A stretch of DNA of 64,000 nucleotides from Pseudolysinimonas yzui (GCF_014653215.1 NZ_BNAI01000001.1:1-64000), one strand, 5' to 3'; counted from the first letter of the stretch, positions 7,536 to 17,813 are shown. Numbers and translations are program-made. Notes: generated by a model not told the origin, from the letters alone.

Positions 7536-9147
7536 TCGGCCCGCCGATCTCATCCTCACCGCGGGGCGGGTCCACACGATGGCGGGGGGCATCGTGGGGG
7601 CGACGGCCGTGGCGGTCCGAGAGGGGATGGTCGTCGCGGTCGGCGGAGAGGGCGACATGGCCGGGTTCACCGGACCCGGCACTCGCTCTCTCCGCTACCC
7701 GGGGGCGACCATCGTTCCGGGCCTCAGCGATGCGCATGCGCACCCGCTCTCGGGGGCGGGCTTCGCGGTCGGCATGGATCTTCGAGCCGTGACCTCGCTG
7801 CCCGAACTCCGGCGGGAGCTGACGACGGCACTCGCGGGGCTCGAGCCCGGGGACTGGCTTCGAGGGTGGGGGCTCGACCCCAACGTGTGGGGACTCGAGC
7901 GCGTGACGTCCGCGCCGCTCGAGGACCTCGTCGGCACCGTGCCCATGTTCCTTCGATTCTTCGACGCCCACTCGGCTCTCGCGAACTCCGCGGCGCTGCA
8001 GGCGGCGGGGATCTCGGGGCCGCGCACATTCCCGACCGGATCGCGCGTGGATGTCGACAGCGACGGCATCCCCACGGGACACCTTCTCGAGGCCGATGCC
8101 ATGCAGCTCGTCTTCGACGTGCTGCCGCGCGAGCCGATCGAAGACCACGTGAACCGCGTGAAGCGGCTGTTGGCCGACATGGCGGCGAGCGGGCTGACGT
8201 CGTCGCAGGTGATGGACTTCCTGGAGGAACCCTTCGATCTTCTGCGGCTCATCGAGACCGAGGGAGAACTTCCCGTGCGGCTGCGGTTCTCTCCTTGGAT
8301 CGAGCCCAAGCACACCCCGGAGGATTGGGCGCGCATTCTCGAGTGGCAGGGCACGGGCGGGCGCCGCTGGAAGATCCACGGGGTGAAGTTCTTCCTCGAC
8401 GGAACGATCGACGGCGGGACGGCCTGGCTCGAGGCCCCCGACACGCACGGCCAGTCGACCGATTCGGTCTGGAGCGATCCGGCCGACTATGTGGCGGCCA
8501 TGCGCTTCTTCGCCGAGAACGGGATCGGCACCGCGACGCACGCGATCGGGGATGCCGCCATCCGGTTCGCCCTCACCACCATCTCGCAGCTGCGGGTGCC
8601 GGGCGGTCCCGTGCATCGCATCGAGCACGCCGAGACTCTTCCTGACGACCTCGTGGATTCCTTTCCGGCATCCGGAGCGATCGCGAGCATGCAGCCGACC
8701 CACTGCACTCATTTCGTGCACGCGGACCACACCGACAATTGGTCGGAACGACTCGGGCCCGCTCGCGCCGGGCGTGCCTGGCGAACCCGTGCTCTCGCGG
8801 AGGCCGGCGTCACCCTCGCGCTCGGATCGGACTGGCCGGTTGCTCCCTTCGAGCCGCTCGCCATCATGGCCGATGCCCAGCTGCGGCGGAACGTCGCTCA
8901 ACCCGACGTCGACCCGGTTCTGCCGGAGGAGAGCCTGACCGCTCTGCAGGCGCTCGAGGGATACACGATCGGCGCGGCTGTTGCGGCGGGAGTCGCGCAC
9001 ACGGAAGGCTCGATTAGCGTGGGCAAGATCGCCGACCTGACGATCCTGGCCGCCGATCCCCTCGCCATCTCACCGGAAGAACTCGCACGTACCGCCATTC
9101 TCGCCACGGTCGTCGGCGGCGAGATCCAGTTCGCGGCGACAGGCTGA
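7528..9147 (+). CDS. Amidohydrolase (YtcJ-like, Amidohydro_3 type)
   Basis: A 539-residue metal-dependent hydrolase. It has the N-terminal composite domain (LILTAGRVHTM), the metal-binding DAHAHP motif with H70 and H72, a metal-bridging lysine region near GVKFFLDGT, histidines in THAIGDAA and HRIEHAE, and the C-terminal aspartate in LGSDWPVAP. The pattern matches YtcJ-like amidohydrolases, often called N-substituted formamide deformylase-like. The ATG at 7528 overlaps the permease stop by 8 nt. In this operon it could release a free amine or amino alcohol from an amide before phosphorylation; that step is inference. Confidence 0.9.
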   Translation: MTDRPADLILTAGRVHTMAGGIVGATAVAVREGMVVAVGGEGDMAGFTGPGTRSLRYPGATIVPGLSDAHAHPLSGAGFAVGMDLRAVTSLPELRRELTTALAGLEPGDWLRGWGLDPNVWGLERVTSAPLEDLVGTVPMFLRFFDAHSALANSAALQAAGISGPRTFPTGSRVDVDSDGIPTGHLLEADAMQLVFDVLPREPIEDHVNRVKRLLADMAASGLTSSQVMDFLEEPFDLLRLIETEGELPVRLRFSPWIEPKHTPEDWARILEWQGTGGRRWKIHGVKFFLDGTIDGGTAWLEAPDTHGQSTDSVWSDPADYVAAMRFFAENGIGTATHAIGDAAIRFALTTISQLRVPGGPVHRIEHAETLPDDLVDSFPASGAIASMQPTHCTHFVHADHTDNWSERLGPARAGRAWRTRALAEAGVTLALGSDWPVAPFEPLAIMADAQLRRNVAQPDVDPVLPEESLTALQALEGYTIGAAVAAGVAHTEGSISVGKIADLTILAADPLAISPEELARTAILATVVGGEIQFAATG

Positions 9148-9161
9148 AAGCGAATGACATT

Positions 9162-12128
9162 GTGAGCGACACCTCCCGCGGTGCCACCAACCGCAGCGGC
9201 TTCGACTTCTTCGAGGCGGGGGAGCTGCCCACCCCGCAGATCACCGCCGCGGAAGCCGAGCAGCTGGTCGCCGAGCAGTTCGGGCGCACCGTCGTGGCCC
9301 GATCGCTCGGGAGCCAACAGGATGCGAACTTCCTCCTGACTGATGCCGACGGCGCGACGGTCGGCGTGCTCAAGGTGTCGAACGGCGCCTTCGGTGAGGC
9401 CGAGATCAGGGCGCAGGATGAGGGCGCGGCCCAGATCGCCGAGCGGCTCCCGCACCTCCGGGTGCCGACCGTGCTCGAGCACGCGACGGCCGGTCGGCCG
9501 GCCCGGGTCCTGCGGCCGGGCGGCTCGGGGGAGGTGGCGCGCATCCTCTCCTTCCTCGATGGGGGGACGCTCACCGGGTCCGGGTACCTGCGGCCGCCCG
9601 TCGTCGAGGGGCTCGGCGCCCTCAGCGGGATGGTCAACCGTGAGCTGCGCGACTTCGAGCACGAGGGGGTCCACCGCACGCTCCAGTGGGATCTGCGCGA
9701 GGCCGCTCGGGTGATCGACCAGCTCGCGCACTATGTGGATGACGTCGACCGGCGACGGGTCGTCGAGGAGGTGCGCCGGGTGGAGGGTGCCAGGATCGAG
9801 GCTCTCGCGGCGCGGCTCCCGGTGAGCGTCATCCACGGTGACATCACCGACGACAACGTCGTGCGCTCGGCCGACGAGCACGGCACCCCCGACGGCGTGA
9901 TCGACTTCGGCGACCTCAATATGGGATGGTCGGTGGCCGAGCTCGCCGTGACGGTGTCGTCGATCCTGCACCACGAGGGAGCGACGCCGGTCTCGACTCT
10001 GCCGGCCATCCGGGCGTTCCACCGCGAGCGGCCGCTCACCGGTGACGAGGTGCAGGCGCTCTGGCCGCTCGTGCTGTTGCGGGGAGCCGTGGTGGTCGTC
10101 AGCGGCTGGCAACAAGCGGCCATCGACGCCGACAACGAATACGCGCGAGACGCGCTGGAGCACGAATGGCGCATCCTCGAGAACGCGCTCACCGTGCCGA
10201 CGACGGTGATGACGGCGCTCGTGCAGAGCGTCGTCGGCGCGCCGGCGTCCCCGCTCGCGCTGCCGGCATCCTTCCCGCCGATGCTCGACGGCCAGGCGCG
10301 GGTGGCCACGCTCGATCTCTCGGTGGACTCCGATGCGATGGATGAGGGTGCCTGGCTCCTGGACGGCCGCGAAGCCGCCCTGGCACGCGATCGCCTCGCT
10401 GCCGGTGCCGACGCGGTGAGCACCGTGCACCTCCAGCCGCGCCTCACTCGATCGGTGCGGCTCTCCCGGGAGGAGCCCGCCACCGCCGCGACCGGAATCG
10501 ACGTGTGGTTCGGGCGCGACACCGACGTGCGAGCGCCCTGGGCCGGTCGAGTGGAGGTCGAAGGCGGCGACGTCTCGGTGATCGACAGCGATCACGGGAT
10601 CGTCCTCCGGCTGAACGCCGAGAGCGCCGAGGTCGTGGCGTCGGGCACCGTCGGCCCGGGCGATCCGGTGCTGACGGTGAAGGCCGGCTCCCGTCTGCGG
10701 ATCACCGTCGCCGCCGCGGAGGCCGCGGTGCCCGACTTCGTGCGCGCATCCGAAATCGCCGGCTGGCGCGCCGTTGTCGCCGACCCGCTCCCGTTGCTCG
10801 TCGGCACCAGCGACCCGGTCAAGGGTGCCGACCGGAACCCGAACGACGCCGACGAACTCGTGCATCGGCGCGAGCAGCATTTCGCGTCGGTGCAGGAGCA
10901 CTACTACCGTCATCCGCCCCGCATCGAACGCGGGTGGCAGCACACCATGATCGACGTCGACGCGCGCTGCTATCTCGACATGGTGAACAACGTCACCTCA
11001 CTCGGACACGCTCACCCGGGCGTCGAACGGGCCGCTGCTCGACAGCTTCGGCGCCTCAACACGAACTCGCGTTTCAACTACGGCGCCGTCGTCGAGTACT
11101 CGACCCGGCTGAGCGAACTGCTGCCCGCCCTGCTGGACACCGTATTCCTGGTGAACTCCGGGTCTGAGGCGGTCGACCTCGCGCTGCGGATCGCCCTCGC
11201 GACCACGGGGCGGCCCGACGTGCTCGCGGTCGCCGAGGCGTACCACGGCTGGACGTTCGCGAGCGATGCAGTGTCGACATCCATCGCCGACAACCCGAAC
11301 GCTCTCGAGACCCGCCCCGACTGGGTGCACACGGTCGATGCGCCGAATGCGTACCGCGGGCGGTACCGGGGACCGGATGTCGGCCGCTACGCCGACGATG
11401 CCGTGGAGACCATCCACCGGCTCGCCGCGGAGGGCCGCCCGCCGGCCGCCTTCATCGCCGAGGCCTACTACGGCAACGCCGGCGGCATGGCCCTGCCGGA
11501 CGGCTACCTCGACAAGGTCTACGCGGCCGTGCGCGAGCACGGCGGTCTCGCCATCGCCGACGAGGTGCAGGTGGGCTACGGCCGGCTCGGCGAATGGTTC
11601 TGGGGCTTCGAGCAGCAGGGCGTCGTTCCCGACATCGTCACCGTCGCCAAGGCGATCGGCAACGGGCATCCGCTCGGGGCCGTCATCACGAGCCGCGAGG
11701 TGGCCGAGCGGTATCGCAACCAGGGCTACTTCTTCTCCTCAGCCGGCGGGAGTCCGGTGTCGAGCGCAGTCGGGTTGGCCGTGCTGGACGCGTTGCGCGA
11801 CGAGAAGCTGCAGCAGAACGCGCGGGACGTGGGCCGACACCTGAAGGAGCGGCTGACGCAGCTCGCCGAGAGGCACGAGTTGATCGGCGCGGTGCACGGC
11901 TCGGGTCTCTACCTCGGTGTCGAACTCGTGCGCGACCGCGAGACACGCGAACCGGCGACCCGCGAAACGACGGCCATCTGCGAGCGGATGCTCGAGCTCG
12001 GCGTCATCATCCAGCCCACCGGCGACCGCCAGTGCGTTCTCAAGACCAAGCCGCCGCTGTGTCTCGACCGGGAGTCCGCCGACTACTTCGTCGACGCGTT
12101 GGACCACGTACTGAGCACCGGGTACTGA
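9162..12128 (+). CDS. Kinase-aminotransferase fusion (APH + class III PLP enzyme)
   Basis: A 988-residue three-part protein. Residues about 30-340 are an APH-type kinase with H225-G-D227-I-T-D-D-N and D248 in IDFGD. Residues about 400-540 form a beta-rich linker resembling the degenerate M23/lipoyl-like insert of such fusions (VWFGRDTDVRAPWAGRVEV). Residues about 560-988 are a class III PLP enzyme with VNSGSEAVD, YHGWT, IADEVQVGYGR and the lysine K830 in VAKAIGNGHPLG. Both active sites look intact. Kinase and PLP lyase in one chain suggest channelling of a phosphorylated amino alcohol to phosphate, ammonia and an aldehyde. The split version of the same pair lies 4 kb upstream. GTG start at 9162, 14 nt after the amidohydrolase stop. 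Confidence 0.9.
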   Translation: MSDTSRGATNRSGFDFFEAGELPTPQITAAEAEQLVAEQFGRTVVARSLGSQQDANFLLTDADGATVGVLKVSNGAFGEAEIRAQDEGAAQIAERLPHLRVPTVLEHATAGRPARVLRPGGSGEVARILSFLDGGTLTGSGYLRPPVVEGLGALSGMVNRELRDFEHEGVHRTLQWDLREAARVIDQLAHYVDDVDRRRVVEEVRRVEGARIEALAARLPVSVIHGDITDDNVVRSADEHGTPDGVIDFGDLNMGWSVAELAVTVSSILHHEGATPVSTLPAIRAFHRERPLTGDEVQALWPLVLLRGAVVVVSGWQQAAIDADNEYARDALEHEWRILENALTVPTTVMTALVQSVVGAPASPLALPASFPPMLDGQARVATLDLSVDSDAMDEGAWLLDGREAALARDRLAAGADAVSTVHLQPRLTRSVRLSREEPATAATGIDVWFGRDTDVRAPWAGRVEVEGGDVSVIDSDHGIVLRLNAESAEVVASGTVGPGDPVLTVKAGSRLRITVAAAEAAVPDFVRASEIAGWRAVVADPLPLLVGTSDPVKGADRNPNDADELVHRREQHFASVQEHYYRHPPRIERGWQHTMIDVDARCYLDMVNNVTSLGHAHPGVERAAARQLRRLNTNSRFNYGAVVEYSTRLSELLPALLDTVFLVNSGSEAVDLALRIALATTGRPDVLAVAEAYHGWTFASDAVSTSIADNPNALETRPDWVHTVDAPNAYRGRYRGPDVGRYADDAVETIHRLAAEGRPPAAFIAEAYYGNAGGMALPDGYLDKVYAAVREHGGLAIADEVQVGYGRLGEWFWGFEQQGVVPDIVTVAKAIGNGHPLGAVITSREVAERYRNQGYFFSSAGGSPVSSAVGLAVLDALRDEKLQQNARDVGRHLKERLTQLAERHELIGAVHGSGLYLGVELVRDRETREPATRETTAICERMLELGVIIQPTGDRQCVLKTKPPLCLDRESADYFVDALDHVLSTGY

Positions 12129-12130
12129 CC

Positions 12131-12904
12131 GTGGAACGTTCGCTGTCCACGCCGTCATGTGCGCTGATCACCGGCGCGGGCAGCCCAGGTGGGATCGGCT
12201 TCTCGGCGGCGAAGCAGCTGGGGCTCGCCGGGGCGAAGGTGGTGGTCACGTCGACGACGGATCGCATCCACTCGCGTGTGGACGAGCTGCGGGTGCTCGG
12301 GATCGACGCGTCCGGCTACGTGACCCGGCTGGATACCGAGGCCGATGTCGGGCGGCTCTTCGACGGTCTGCGCGCGGCCGGCACAGTGCCGTCGGTCGTG
12401 GTCAACAATGCGGGGATGATCACCGTGGGCGACGCCGAGATGGACTCCGGCGACGTGCTTACGAGCGTGGATGCCTGGAACCGGTCGTTGACGACGAACC
12501 TCACGACGGCCTTCCTCGTGTCACGGGCGGCCGTCCCGGCGATGCGGGACGCCGGCTGGGGGCGCATCGTCAACGTGTCGAGCCTCACCGGACCCGTCAT
12601 GGCTGCCCGCGCTGATGTCGCGTACGCCGCGGCAAAGGCCGGCATGGTCGGGCTCACCCGGGCCATGGCCGTCGACGAAGCACCACACGGCATCACGGTC
12701 AATGCAGTTGCGCCCGGGTGGATCGCCACCCTGTCGCAACTCCCGCACGAGGCAGCGGCGGGGAGCCGCGTTCCCCTCGGACGCAGCGGCACTCCCGACG
12801 AGGTTGCATCCGCGGTCCTGTGGTTGGCGTCGCCGGGAGCGTCGTACATCACCGGACAGGTGGTCGTCATCGACGGCGGGAACAGCATCGCCGAGGAGCG
12901 CTGA
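12131..12904 (+). CDS. SDR-family oxidoreductase (FabG-like)
   Basis: A 257-residue classical short-chain dehydrogenase. Visible are the nucleotide-binding TGAGSPGGIGF, the structural NNAG, the catalytic serine in VNVSSLTG, the YAAAK active-site pair and the VNAVAPGWI segment. The GTG at 12131 starts 2 nt after the fusion gene stop, so it is the last gene of the operon. It may oxidise an alcohol or reduce the aldehyde/ketone made upstream. FabG-like fatty acid synthesis is unlikely in this setting. Substrate unknown. Confidence 0.9.
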   Translation: MERSLSTPSCALITGAGSPGGIGFSAAKQLGLAGAKVVVTSTTDRIHSRVDELRVLGIDASGYVTRLDTEADVGRLFDGLRAAGTVPSVVVNNAGMITVGDAEMDSGDVLTSVDAWNRSLTTNLTTAFLVSRAAVPAMRDAGWGRIVNVSSLTGPVMAARADVAYAAAKAGMVGLTRAMAVDEAPHGITVNAVAPGWIATLSQLPHEAAAGSRVPLGRSGTPDEVASAVLWLASPGASYITGQVVVIDGGNSIAEER

Positions 12905-12924
12905 ACCGCGACGGCGTCACATCG

Positions 12925-14499
12925 TCACTCTCCCCCGCGCGCGAGCCCGGCTTCATCGGCCGTCGCCGCGTCCGGGGTAGCCGCGAGTTCCTCGGCCATC
13001 TTCTGTTCGAACCGCTTCTGGCGACGTCGCAACCACAGCCCGACGCCGATCAGCACGGCCATCACGGCGTACGCGGTCGCCGCGAACGGATGCGTGACGA
13101 GGGTCGTCAGGTCGCCCTGGCTCAGTTGCAGCGCGAGCCGCATCCGCTGCTCCGCCATCGGCCCGAGGATCATGCCGATCACCAGCGGGGCGATCGGGTA
13201 GCCGTACCGGCGCATGAAGTAGCCGATGAGGCCGATGATGATGAGGATGACGATGTCGAGCGGCGCGAAGTTGAGCGCGTAGGCGCCGAACGCGGCGAAC
13301 GTCAGGATGCCGGCGTAGAGGTACGGCCGCGGGATCTGCAGCAGCTTCACCCAGATGCCCACGAGCGGCAGGTTGAGCACGAGCAGCAGCACGTTGCCGA
13401 TGTAGAGGCTCGCGATGAGAGCCCAGACGAGGGCCGGCTGGTTGGTGAACAGCTGCGGGCCGGGCTGGATGCCGTACGACTGGAACGCCGTGAGGATGAT
13501 CGCGGCGGTCGCCGTCGTCGGCAGGCCCAGGGTGAGCAGCGGCACGAGCACGCCGGCGGCGGCCGCGTTGTTCGCCGACTCCGGCCCCGCGACGCCTTCG
13601 ATCGCGCCGCGGCCGAACTCGTGCTTGTGCTTGCTGAGCTTCTTCTCGGTCGCGTACGACAGGAAGGTCGCGACGTCCGCCCCACCCGCCGGGATGGTGC
13701 CGATCGGGAAGCCGATCGCGGTGCCCCGCAGCCACGGCTTCCAGGAACGGCGGAAGTCGTCTTTCGTCATCCAGGAGCGCCAGCCCTTGGTGAGCGGAAT
13801 GAGGTCGATCTTGCCGCGGCGCAGCATCGACGCGATGTAGATCGTCTCGCCGACGGCGAAGAGGCCGACCGCGACGAGCACGACGTCGACGCCGTCGGCG
13901 AGCTGGGGGACGCCGAGGGTGTAGCGCTGCTGGCCCGAGAGCCGGTCGGTGCCCATGAGGCCGATGAACAGGCCGATGCCGAGCGACACCATGCCGCGCC
14001 AGACCGAGCTGCCGAGCAGAGCGCCGACGGTGATGAACGCGATCACGATGAGCGCGACGTAGTCGGCGGGGCCGAGCTGCACGGCGAGCGCCGCCAGGGT
14101 CGGCGCGAGCAACGTGAGTCCGAGGGTGGCGATCGTGCCGGCGATGAAGGAGCCGATGGCGGCGGTCGCGAGCGCCGCAGCACCGCGCCCGAGTTTCGCC
14201 ATCTTGTTGCCTTCGATCGCGGTCACGATCGACGCCGATTCGCCTGGGGTGTTGAGCAGGATGCTCGTCGTCGACCCGCCGTACATCGCGCCGTAGTAGA
14301 TGCCGGCGAACGTGATGATCGCCGCCGACGGGTCGAGCGTCATCGTGAGCGGCAGCAGCAGCGCCACCGTCATCGCCGGGCCGATGCCCGGAAGCACCCC
14401 GACGGCGGTGCCGATGAGCACTCCGAGGAAGGCGAAGATGAGGTACTCGGGGCGCAGCGCCGTCGCGAAGCCCTCGAGCAGCAGGTTGAAGTTGTCCAT
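12925..14499 (-). CDS. tctA: Tripartite tricarboxylate transporter, large membrane subunit TctA
   Basis: A 524-residue membrane protein with about 12 hydrophobic segments, matching the TctA family. The N-terminal [19 protein letters not shown] motif and the internal [16 protein letters not shown] repeat of the same motif are family hallmarks. It forms the transport channel with TctB and uses periplasm-type binding protein TctC. It lies 10 nt downstream of tctB on the same strand. The substrate is probably citrate or another carboxylate, judged only by family. Convergent with the SDR gene. Confidence 0.95.
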   Translation of the reverse strand: MDNFNLLLEGFATALRPEYLIFAFLGVLIGTAVGVLPGIGPAMTVALLLPLTMTLDPSAAIITFAGIYYGAMYGGSTTSILLNTPGESASIVTAIEGNKMAKLGRGAAALATAAIGSFIAGTIATLGLTLLAPTLAALAVQLGPADYVALIVIAFITVGALLGSSVWRGMVSLGIGLFIGLMGTDRLSGQQRYTLGVPQLADGVDVVLVAVGLFAVGETIYIASMLRRGKIDLIPLTKGWRSWMTKDDFRRSWKPWLRGTAIGFPIGTIPAGGADVATFLSYATEKKLSKHKHEFGRGAIEGVAGPESANNAAAAGVLVPLLTLGLPTTATAAIILTAFQSYGIQPGPQLFTNQPALVWALIASLYIGNVLLLVLNLPLVGIWVKLLQIPRPYLYAGILTFAAFGAYALNFAPLDIVILIIIGLIGYFMRRYGYPIAPLVIGMILGPMAEQRMRLALQLSQGDLTTLVTHPFAATAYAVMAVLIGVGLWLRRRQKRFEQKMAEELAATPDAATADEAGLARGGE

Positions 14500-14509
14500 G
14501 GTCCGCGAT

Positions 14510-15052
14510 CTAGAAGAGGGGGCCGAGCCACGCGAGCGCGGGGCCGAGGGGAAGGGAGAGGCCGAGCATCAGGCCGAAGACGATCTGCACGGTGAGGCCG
14601 AGGCCGAGGCCGACGAGCAGGGCCACCCACCAGCGCTTCGCGCCGAGCGACCAGGCCGCACCGCCGAACAGCAGCGCGGCGGCGAACGCCCAGCCGATGA
14701 GCTCGATGAGCAGCAGGTGCGCGACCAGCAGGCCGACGAGTTTCGCGATGGTCAGCCAGTCGGGCTTGTGCGACAGGTCGACGTCTTCCGACTCCTCGGG
14801 TGCGCCGAGATGCCCGCGGATCACCTCGACCAGCACGGCGATGCCGGCGGCGATGAGGATGACCGAGACGAGCACGGGGAACACCGTCGGGCCGACACGG
14901 TTCGACTCGGGCACGCGGATGCCGAAACTGCCGACGAGGGCGAACACACCCAGCGCGATCGTGAGGGCGGCGAAGATGATCTCGCCGAGGCGTGCCCGGA
15001 GGCCGGGCGTCGCGCGACGCCCAGCCTCCGGGGTGGTGACGGGGGTGGACAT
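14510..15052 (-). CDS. tctB: Tripartite tricarboxylate transporter, small membrane subunit TctB
   Basis: A 180-residue protein with four predicted membrane segments ([51 protein letters not shown] and a C-terminal pair), a typical size and layout for TctB. It sits between tctC and tctA, and its start overlaps the tctC stop by one base. It assists TctA in the membrane complex. The C-terminal [12 protein letters not shown] is followed closely by tctA, suggesting one transcript. Confidence 0.9.
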   Translation of the reverse strand: MSTPVTTPEAGRRATPGLRARLGEIIFAALTIALGVFALVGSFGIRVPESNRVGPTVFPVLVSVILIAAGIAVLVEVIRGHLGAPEESEDVDLSHKPDWLTIAKLVGLLVAHLLLIELIGWAFAAALLFGGAAWSLGAKRWWVALLVGLGLGLTVQIVFGLMLGLSLPLGPALAWLGPLF

Positions 15053-16044
15053 CAGATGAGGCCGATGTCCTTCAGCGTCTGGGTGACGTCCGTGATGTTG
15101 CCCTCGAGGTAGGTGCTGAACTCGTCGCCCGCGAGGAACGCGTCCGACCAGCCCTTCTCTTCGAGCACGGCGGCCCAGGCGGCCGAGTCGTGCAGCTGGG
15201 TGACGAGCTCGATCAGCGCGGCGCGGTCGGCCTCGTCGATTCCGGGAGGGGCGATGACGCCACGCCAGTTGGTGAGCGCCACGTCGTAGCCTTCGTCGAT
15301 GATCGTCGGCACGTCGGGCAGCAGGTCGACCGGGGCCTCCGACGAGACGGCGAGGGCGCGCATCGTGCCCGCCTCGATGTGCTCGACGAACTCGCCGACA
15401 CCCGAAACACCCGCCGACACGTTGTTGCCGAGCAGCAGGGTCACCGCTTCGCCGCCGCCCGAGTTCGGGATGTAGTTCAGCTTCTCGGTGATCTCTTCGG
15501 GGCTGAGGCCGGCAGCGCCGAGCAGCAGACCGACGAGGATGTGGTCGGCGCCACCCGCGGAACCGCCGGTGATGGTGACATCCTGACCGTTCTCGACGAT
15601 GTCGTCGACGAGGTCTTCGAGGGTGTCGTAGGGCGACGCGTCGGGCACGACGATGACGAGCGCTTCTTCGGTGAGGCGCGCGATCGGGGTGTTGTCTTCG
15701 ATCCGGTTGGCGGAGGCGTTGGTCTCGACCGCGCCGACCATCACGAGGCCCATCATCATGAGCGTGTGCGGGTCCTTCTCGGTCGCCAGGCTGGCGAGAC
15801 CGACAGTGCCACCCGCGCCGGGGATGTTGGTGACCGGGGCGGAATCGACGAGACCTTCACCGGTAAGGGTGTCGGCGAGGGCACGACCGGTCTGGTCCCA
15901 CCCGCCGCCCGGGTCGGCCGGAACGATGACGTTGAGGTCGGTGATGGTGACCGTCTCGTCGGGTTCGGACGGGGCTGGCGTCGAGCAGCCGGCCAGGGCG
16001 AGCGCCCCGATGGCGGCGACGGCAGCGAGTGCACGGATACGCAT
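15052..16044 (-). CDS. tctC: Tripartite tricarboxylate transporter substrate-binding lipoprotein TctC
   Basis: A 330-residue extracytoplasmic solute receptor of the Bug/TctC family. A lipoprotein signal ends in LALAGC with C20, followed by mature sequence with IVPADPGGGWDQTGR and the NIPGAGGTVGLASL ligand loop. ATG 16044 is chosen because AGGAG lies 5-6 nt upstream; an in-frame start at 16101 would put a polar tail before the signal peptide. It is the first gene of tctCBA and divergent from the sensor kinase, which most likely controls it. Confidence 0.93.
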   Translation of the reverse strand: MRIRALAAVAAIGALALAGCSTPAPSEPDETVTITDLNVIVPADPGGGWDQTGRALADTLTGEGLVDSAPVTNIPGAGGTVGLASLATEKDPHTLMMMGLVMVGAVETNASANRIEDNTPIARLTEEALVIVVPDASPYDTLEDLVDDIVENGQDVTITGGSAGGADHILVGLLLGAAGLSPEEITEKLNYIPNSGGGEAVTLLLGNNVSAGVSGVGEFVEHIEAGTMRALAVSSEAPVDLLPDVPTIIDEGYDVALTNWRGVIAPPGIDEADRAALIELVTQLHDSAAWAAVLEEKGWSDAFLAGDEFSTYLEGNITDVTQTLKDIGLI

Positions 16045-16199
16045 TTTTCTCCTCATTGAGCTGTTTCCGGATGCGGCATCGCACCCGGTGGTGCTGAGCA
16101 CGCACGCTAAGTCGACGCTCGAAGGCGGCGCTACATACGTAACTATTGGACGCGGCAGCCCCCTCGGCGCGAGGGGCGTTCGTCGGCGACAATGGCGGA

Positions 16200-17813
16200 A
16201 TGCGGTCGATGACGCTGCGGGTTCAGCTCCTGTTGTTGCAGGTGCTGATCGTGTGCGTCGTCACGGTCGGAACGGGGGTCGTGGCGGGAGCCCTGCAGGA
16301 ACGCGCGATCCGGCACGCCTACCAGGACCGCATGCAGGCCGTCGCCCTCTCGGTGGCACACCTGCCGGCCATTCTCGAGGCGCTCGACGACGACGATCCG
16401 GCCGCCACCATCCAGCCGATCGCCGAGGTCATCCGCGAGGCGTCGGACGTCACCTACGTCGTCGTGACCGACGCCGAAGGCATCCGCTACTCGCACCCCA
16501 ACCCCGAGCGCATCGGCGAGATGGTCTCCACCGATCCGTCGGTACCGCTCTCGGGCGAGATCTACGTCGGCACCCAGACCGGCACCCTCGGCACCTCGTG
16601 GCGGGTCAAGGTGCCGATCTGGCTGGAGGACGAGATCGTCGGCACGGTGTCGGTCGGCATCCTCGAATCCGACCTCTCGGACGAGTTCGTCGCCAACCTC
16701 TACTGGCTGCTCATCGCCATGGGCGGGTCGGCGGTTCTCGGGGTGCTCGGTGCGGCGCTGGTGACCGCCATCATCCGTCGGCGCATCTACCGGCTCGAGC
16801 CGAGAGAGATCGCCTCACTGGTCGAGAACCGCGAGACGACCCTGCACCGGCTCAGCGAGGGCGTCGTCACCGTCGACGAGCACGGCACGATCGAGCTGGT
16901 CAACGACGCAGCAGCGAACCTCCTCGGGGCGCAGGCCGCCGACCTCACCGGCCGACCCGCACGCGAGGCGCTCGGCAGTGCGCTGGTCGAGGTGCTCGAG
17001 CAGGGCGAACAGGAGGGCCGTCTCGTGCTCGCCGACGAACGCGTGCTCATCGCCCGCAGCACGGGAACCCACCACTCCGGTGAGGCGGTCGCGGCGACGC
17101 TGCTGCTGCGCGACCACACCGAACTGCACGAGACGCTGCGTCGGGTCGACGGCGCCCAGTCGCTCACCGACGGCCTGCGCGCCCAGGCGCACGAGTTCGC
17201 CAACGCGATGCACGTCGTCGCCGGGCTGCTCGAGATCGGGCGCGGTGACGAGGCCCGCGCGTTCATCTCCCGCCGCACTCCCGGGGGCTCGATCGGCTTG
17301 CGCGACGACGCCACCCTGCTCGACGACCCCGAGCTGACCGCGCTGCTGTCGGTGAAGGCCGCCCAGGCGCGCGAACTGGGCATCGATCTGGATGTCTCCC
17401 AGACCGGGTCGCTCGAGCGCGCGATCGACGACGATCTGGCCGCCGACCTGGTGACGATCCTCGGCAACCTGGTCGACAACGCCATCGAGGCGTGTGGCGT
17501 CGGCGATCGCGTCGAGGTCGCGGTCGACATCGGTGCGACGTCTCTCGGGGTGACGGTCGACGACTCCGGCGCCGGTGTGCCCGAGCATCTGCGGGGCTGG
17601 ATCTTCACCGAAGGCATGAGCACGAAGGGACCCGACGGCGAGCCGAAGCCGGGGCGCGGGATCGGGCTCGCCCTGGTGCGGCGGGTGGTGGAGCGCCGCC
17701 GTGGGTCGATCGAGGTCGAAGAGGCGCCGATCGGCGGAGCACGGTTCCGGCTCGTCATCCCCCGGGTGGCTCGCCGCACCCCGCGCAAGAAGCCCGCGAA
17801 GGCGGCCGGGTGA
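16200..17813 (+). CDS. CitA/DcuS-like sensor histidine kinase
   Basis: A 537-residue membrane sensor. It has an N-terminal membrane helix (LLLLQVLIVCVVTVG), an extracytoplasmic PAS-like ligand domain (about 40-175), a second membrane helix (ALLGVLGAALVTAII region), a cytoplasmic PAS domain (VVTVDEHGTIELVNDAA), a Spo0B-type phosphoacceptor with H331 in AQAHEFANAMHVV, and the ATPase domain with NLVDNAIEA and GAGVP boxes. This is the architecture of di/tricarboxylate sensors. It is divergent from tctCBA and overlaps the response regulator by 4 nt. The start at 16200 is judged from the position of the first membrane helix; 16209 is possible. Confidence 0.92.
   Translation: MRSMTLRVQLLLLQVLIVCVVTVGTGVVAGALQERAIRHAYQDRMQAVALSVAHLPAILEALDDDDPAATIQPIAEVIREASDVTYVVVTDAEGIRYSHPNPERIGEMVSTDPSVPLSGEIYVGTQTGTLGTSWRVKVPIWLEDEIVGTVSVGILESDLSDEFVANLYWLLIAMGGSAVLGVLGAALVTAIIRRRIYRLEPREIASLVENRETTLHRLSEGVVTVDEHGTIELVNDAAANLLGAQAADLTGRPAREALGSALVEVLEQGEQEGRLVLADERVLIARSTGTHHSGEAVAATLLLRDHTELHETLRRVDGAQSLTDGLRAQAHEFANAMHVVAGLLEIGRGDEARAFISRRTPGGSIGLRDDATLLDDPELTALLSVKAAQARELGIDLDVSQTGSLERAIDDDLAADLVTILGNLVDNAIEACGVGDRVEVAVDIGATSLGVTVDDSGAGVPEHLRGWIFTEGMSTKGPDGEPKPGRGIGLALVRRVVERRRGSIEVEEAPIGGARFRLVIPRVARRTPRKKPAKAAG

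Noticed and set aside
16136-16141. TACGTA in the gap between tctC and the sensor kinase as response regulator site
   Set aside because: Only six bases and no repeat copy nearby.
13335-17588. Several long antisense frames opposite tctABC and the sensor kinase
   Set aside because: Low-complexity Arg/Gly/Asp-rich mirror reads; the real genes on the other strand have complete motifs.
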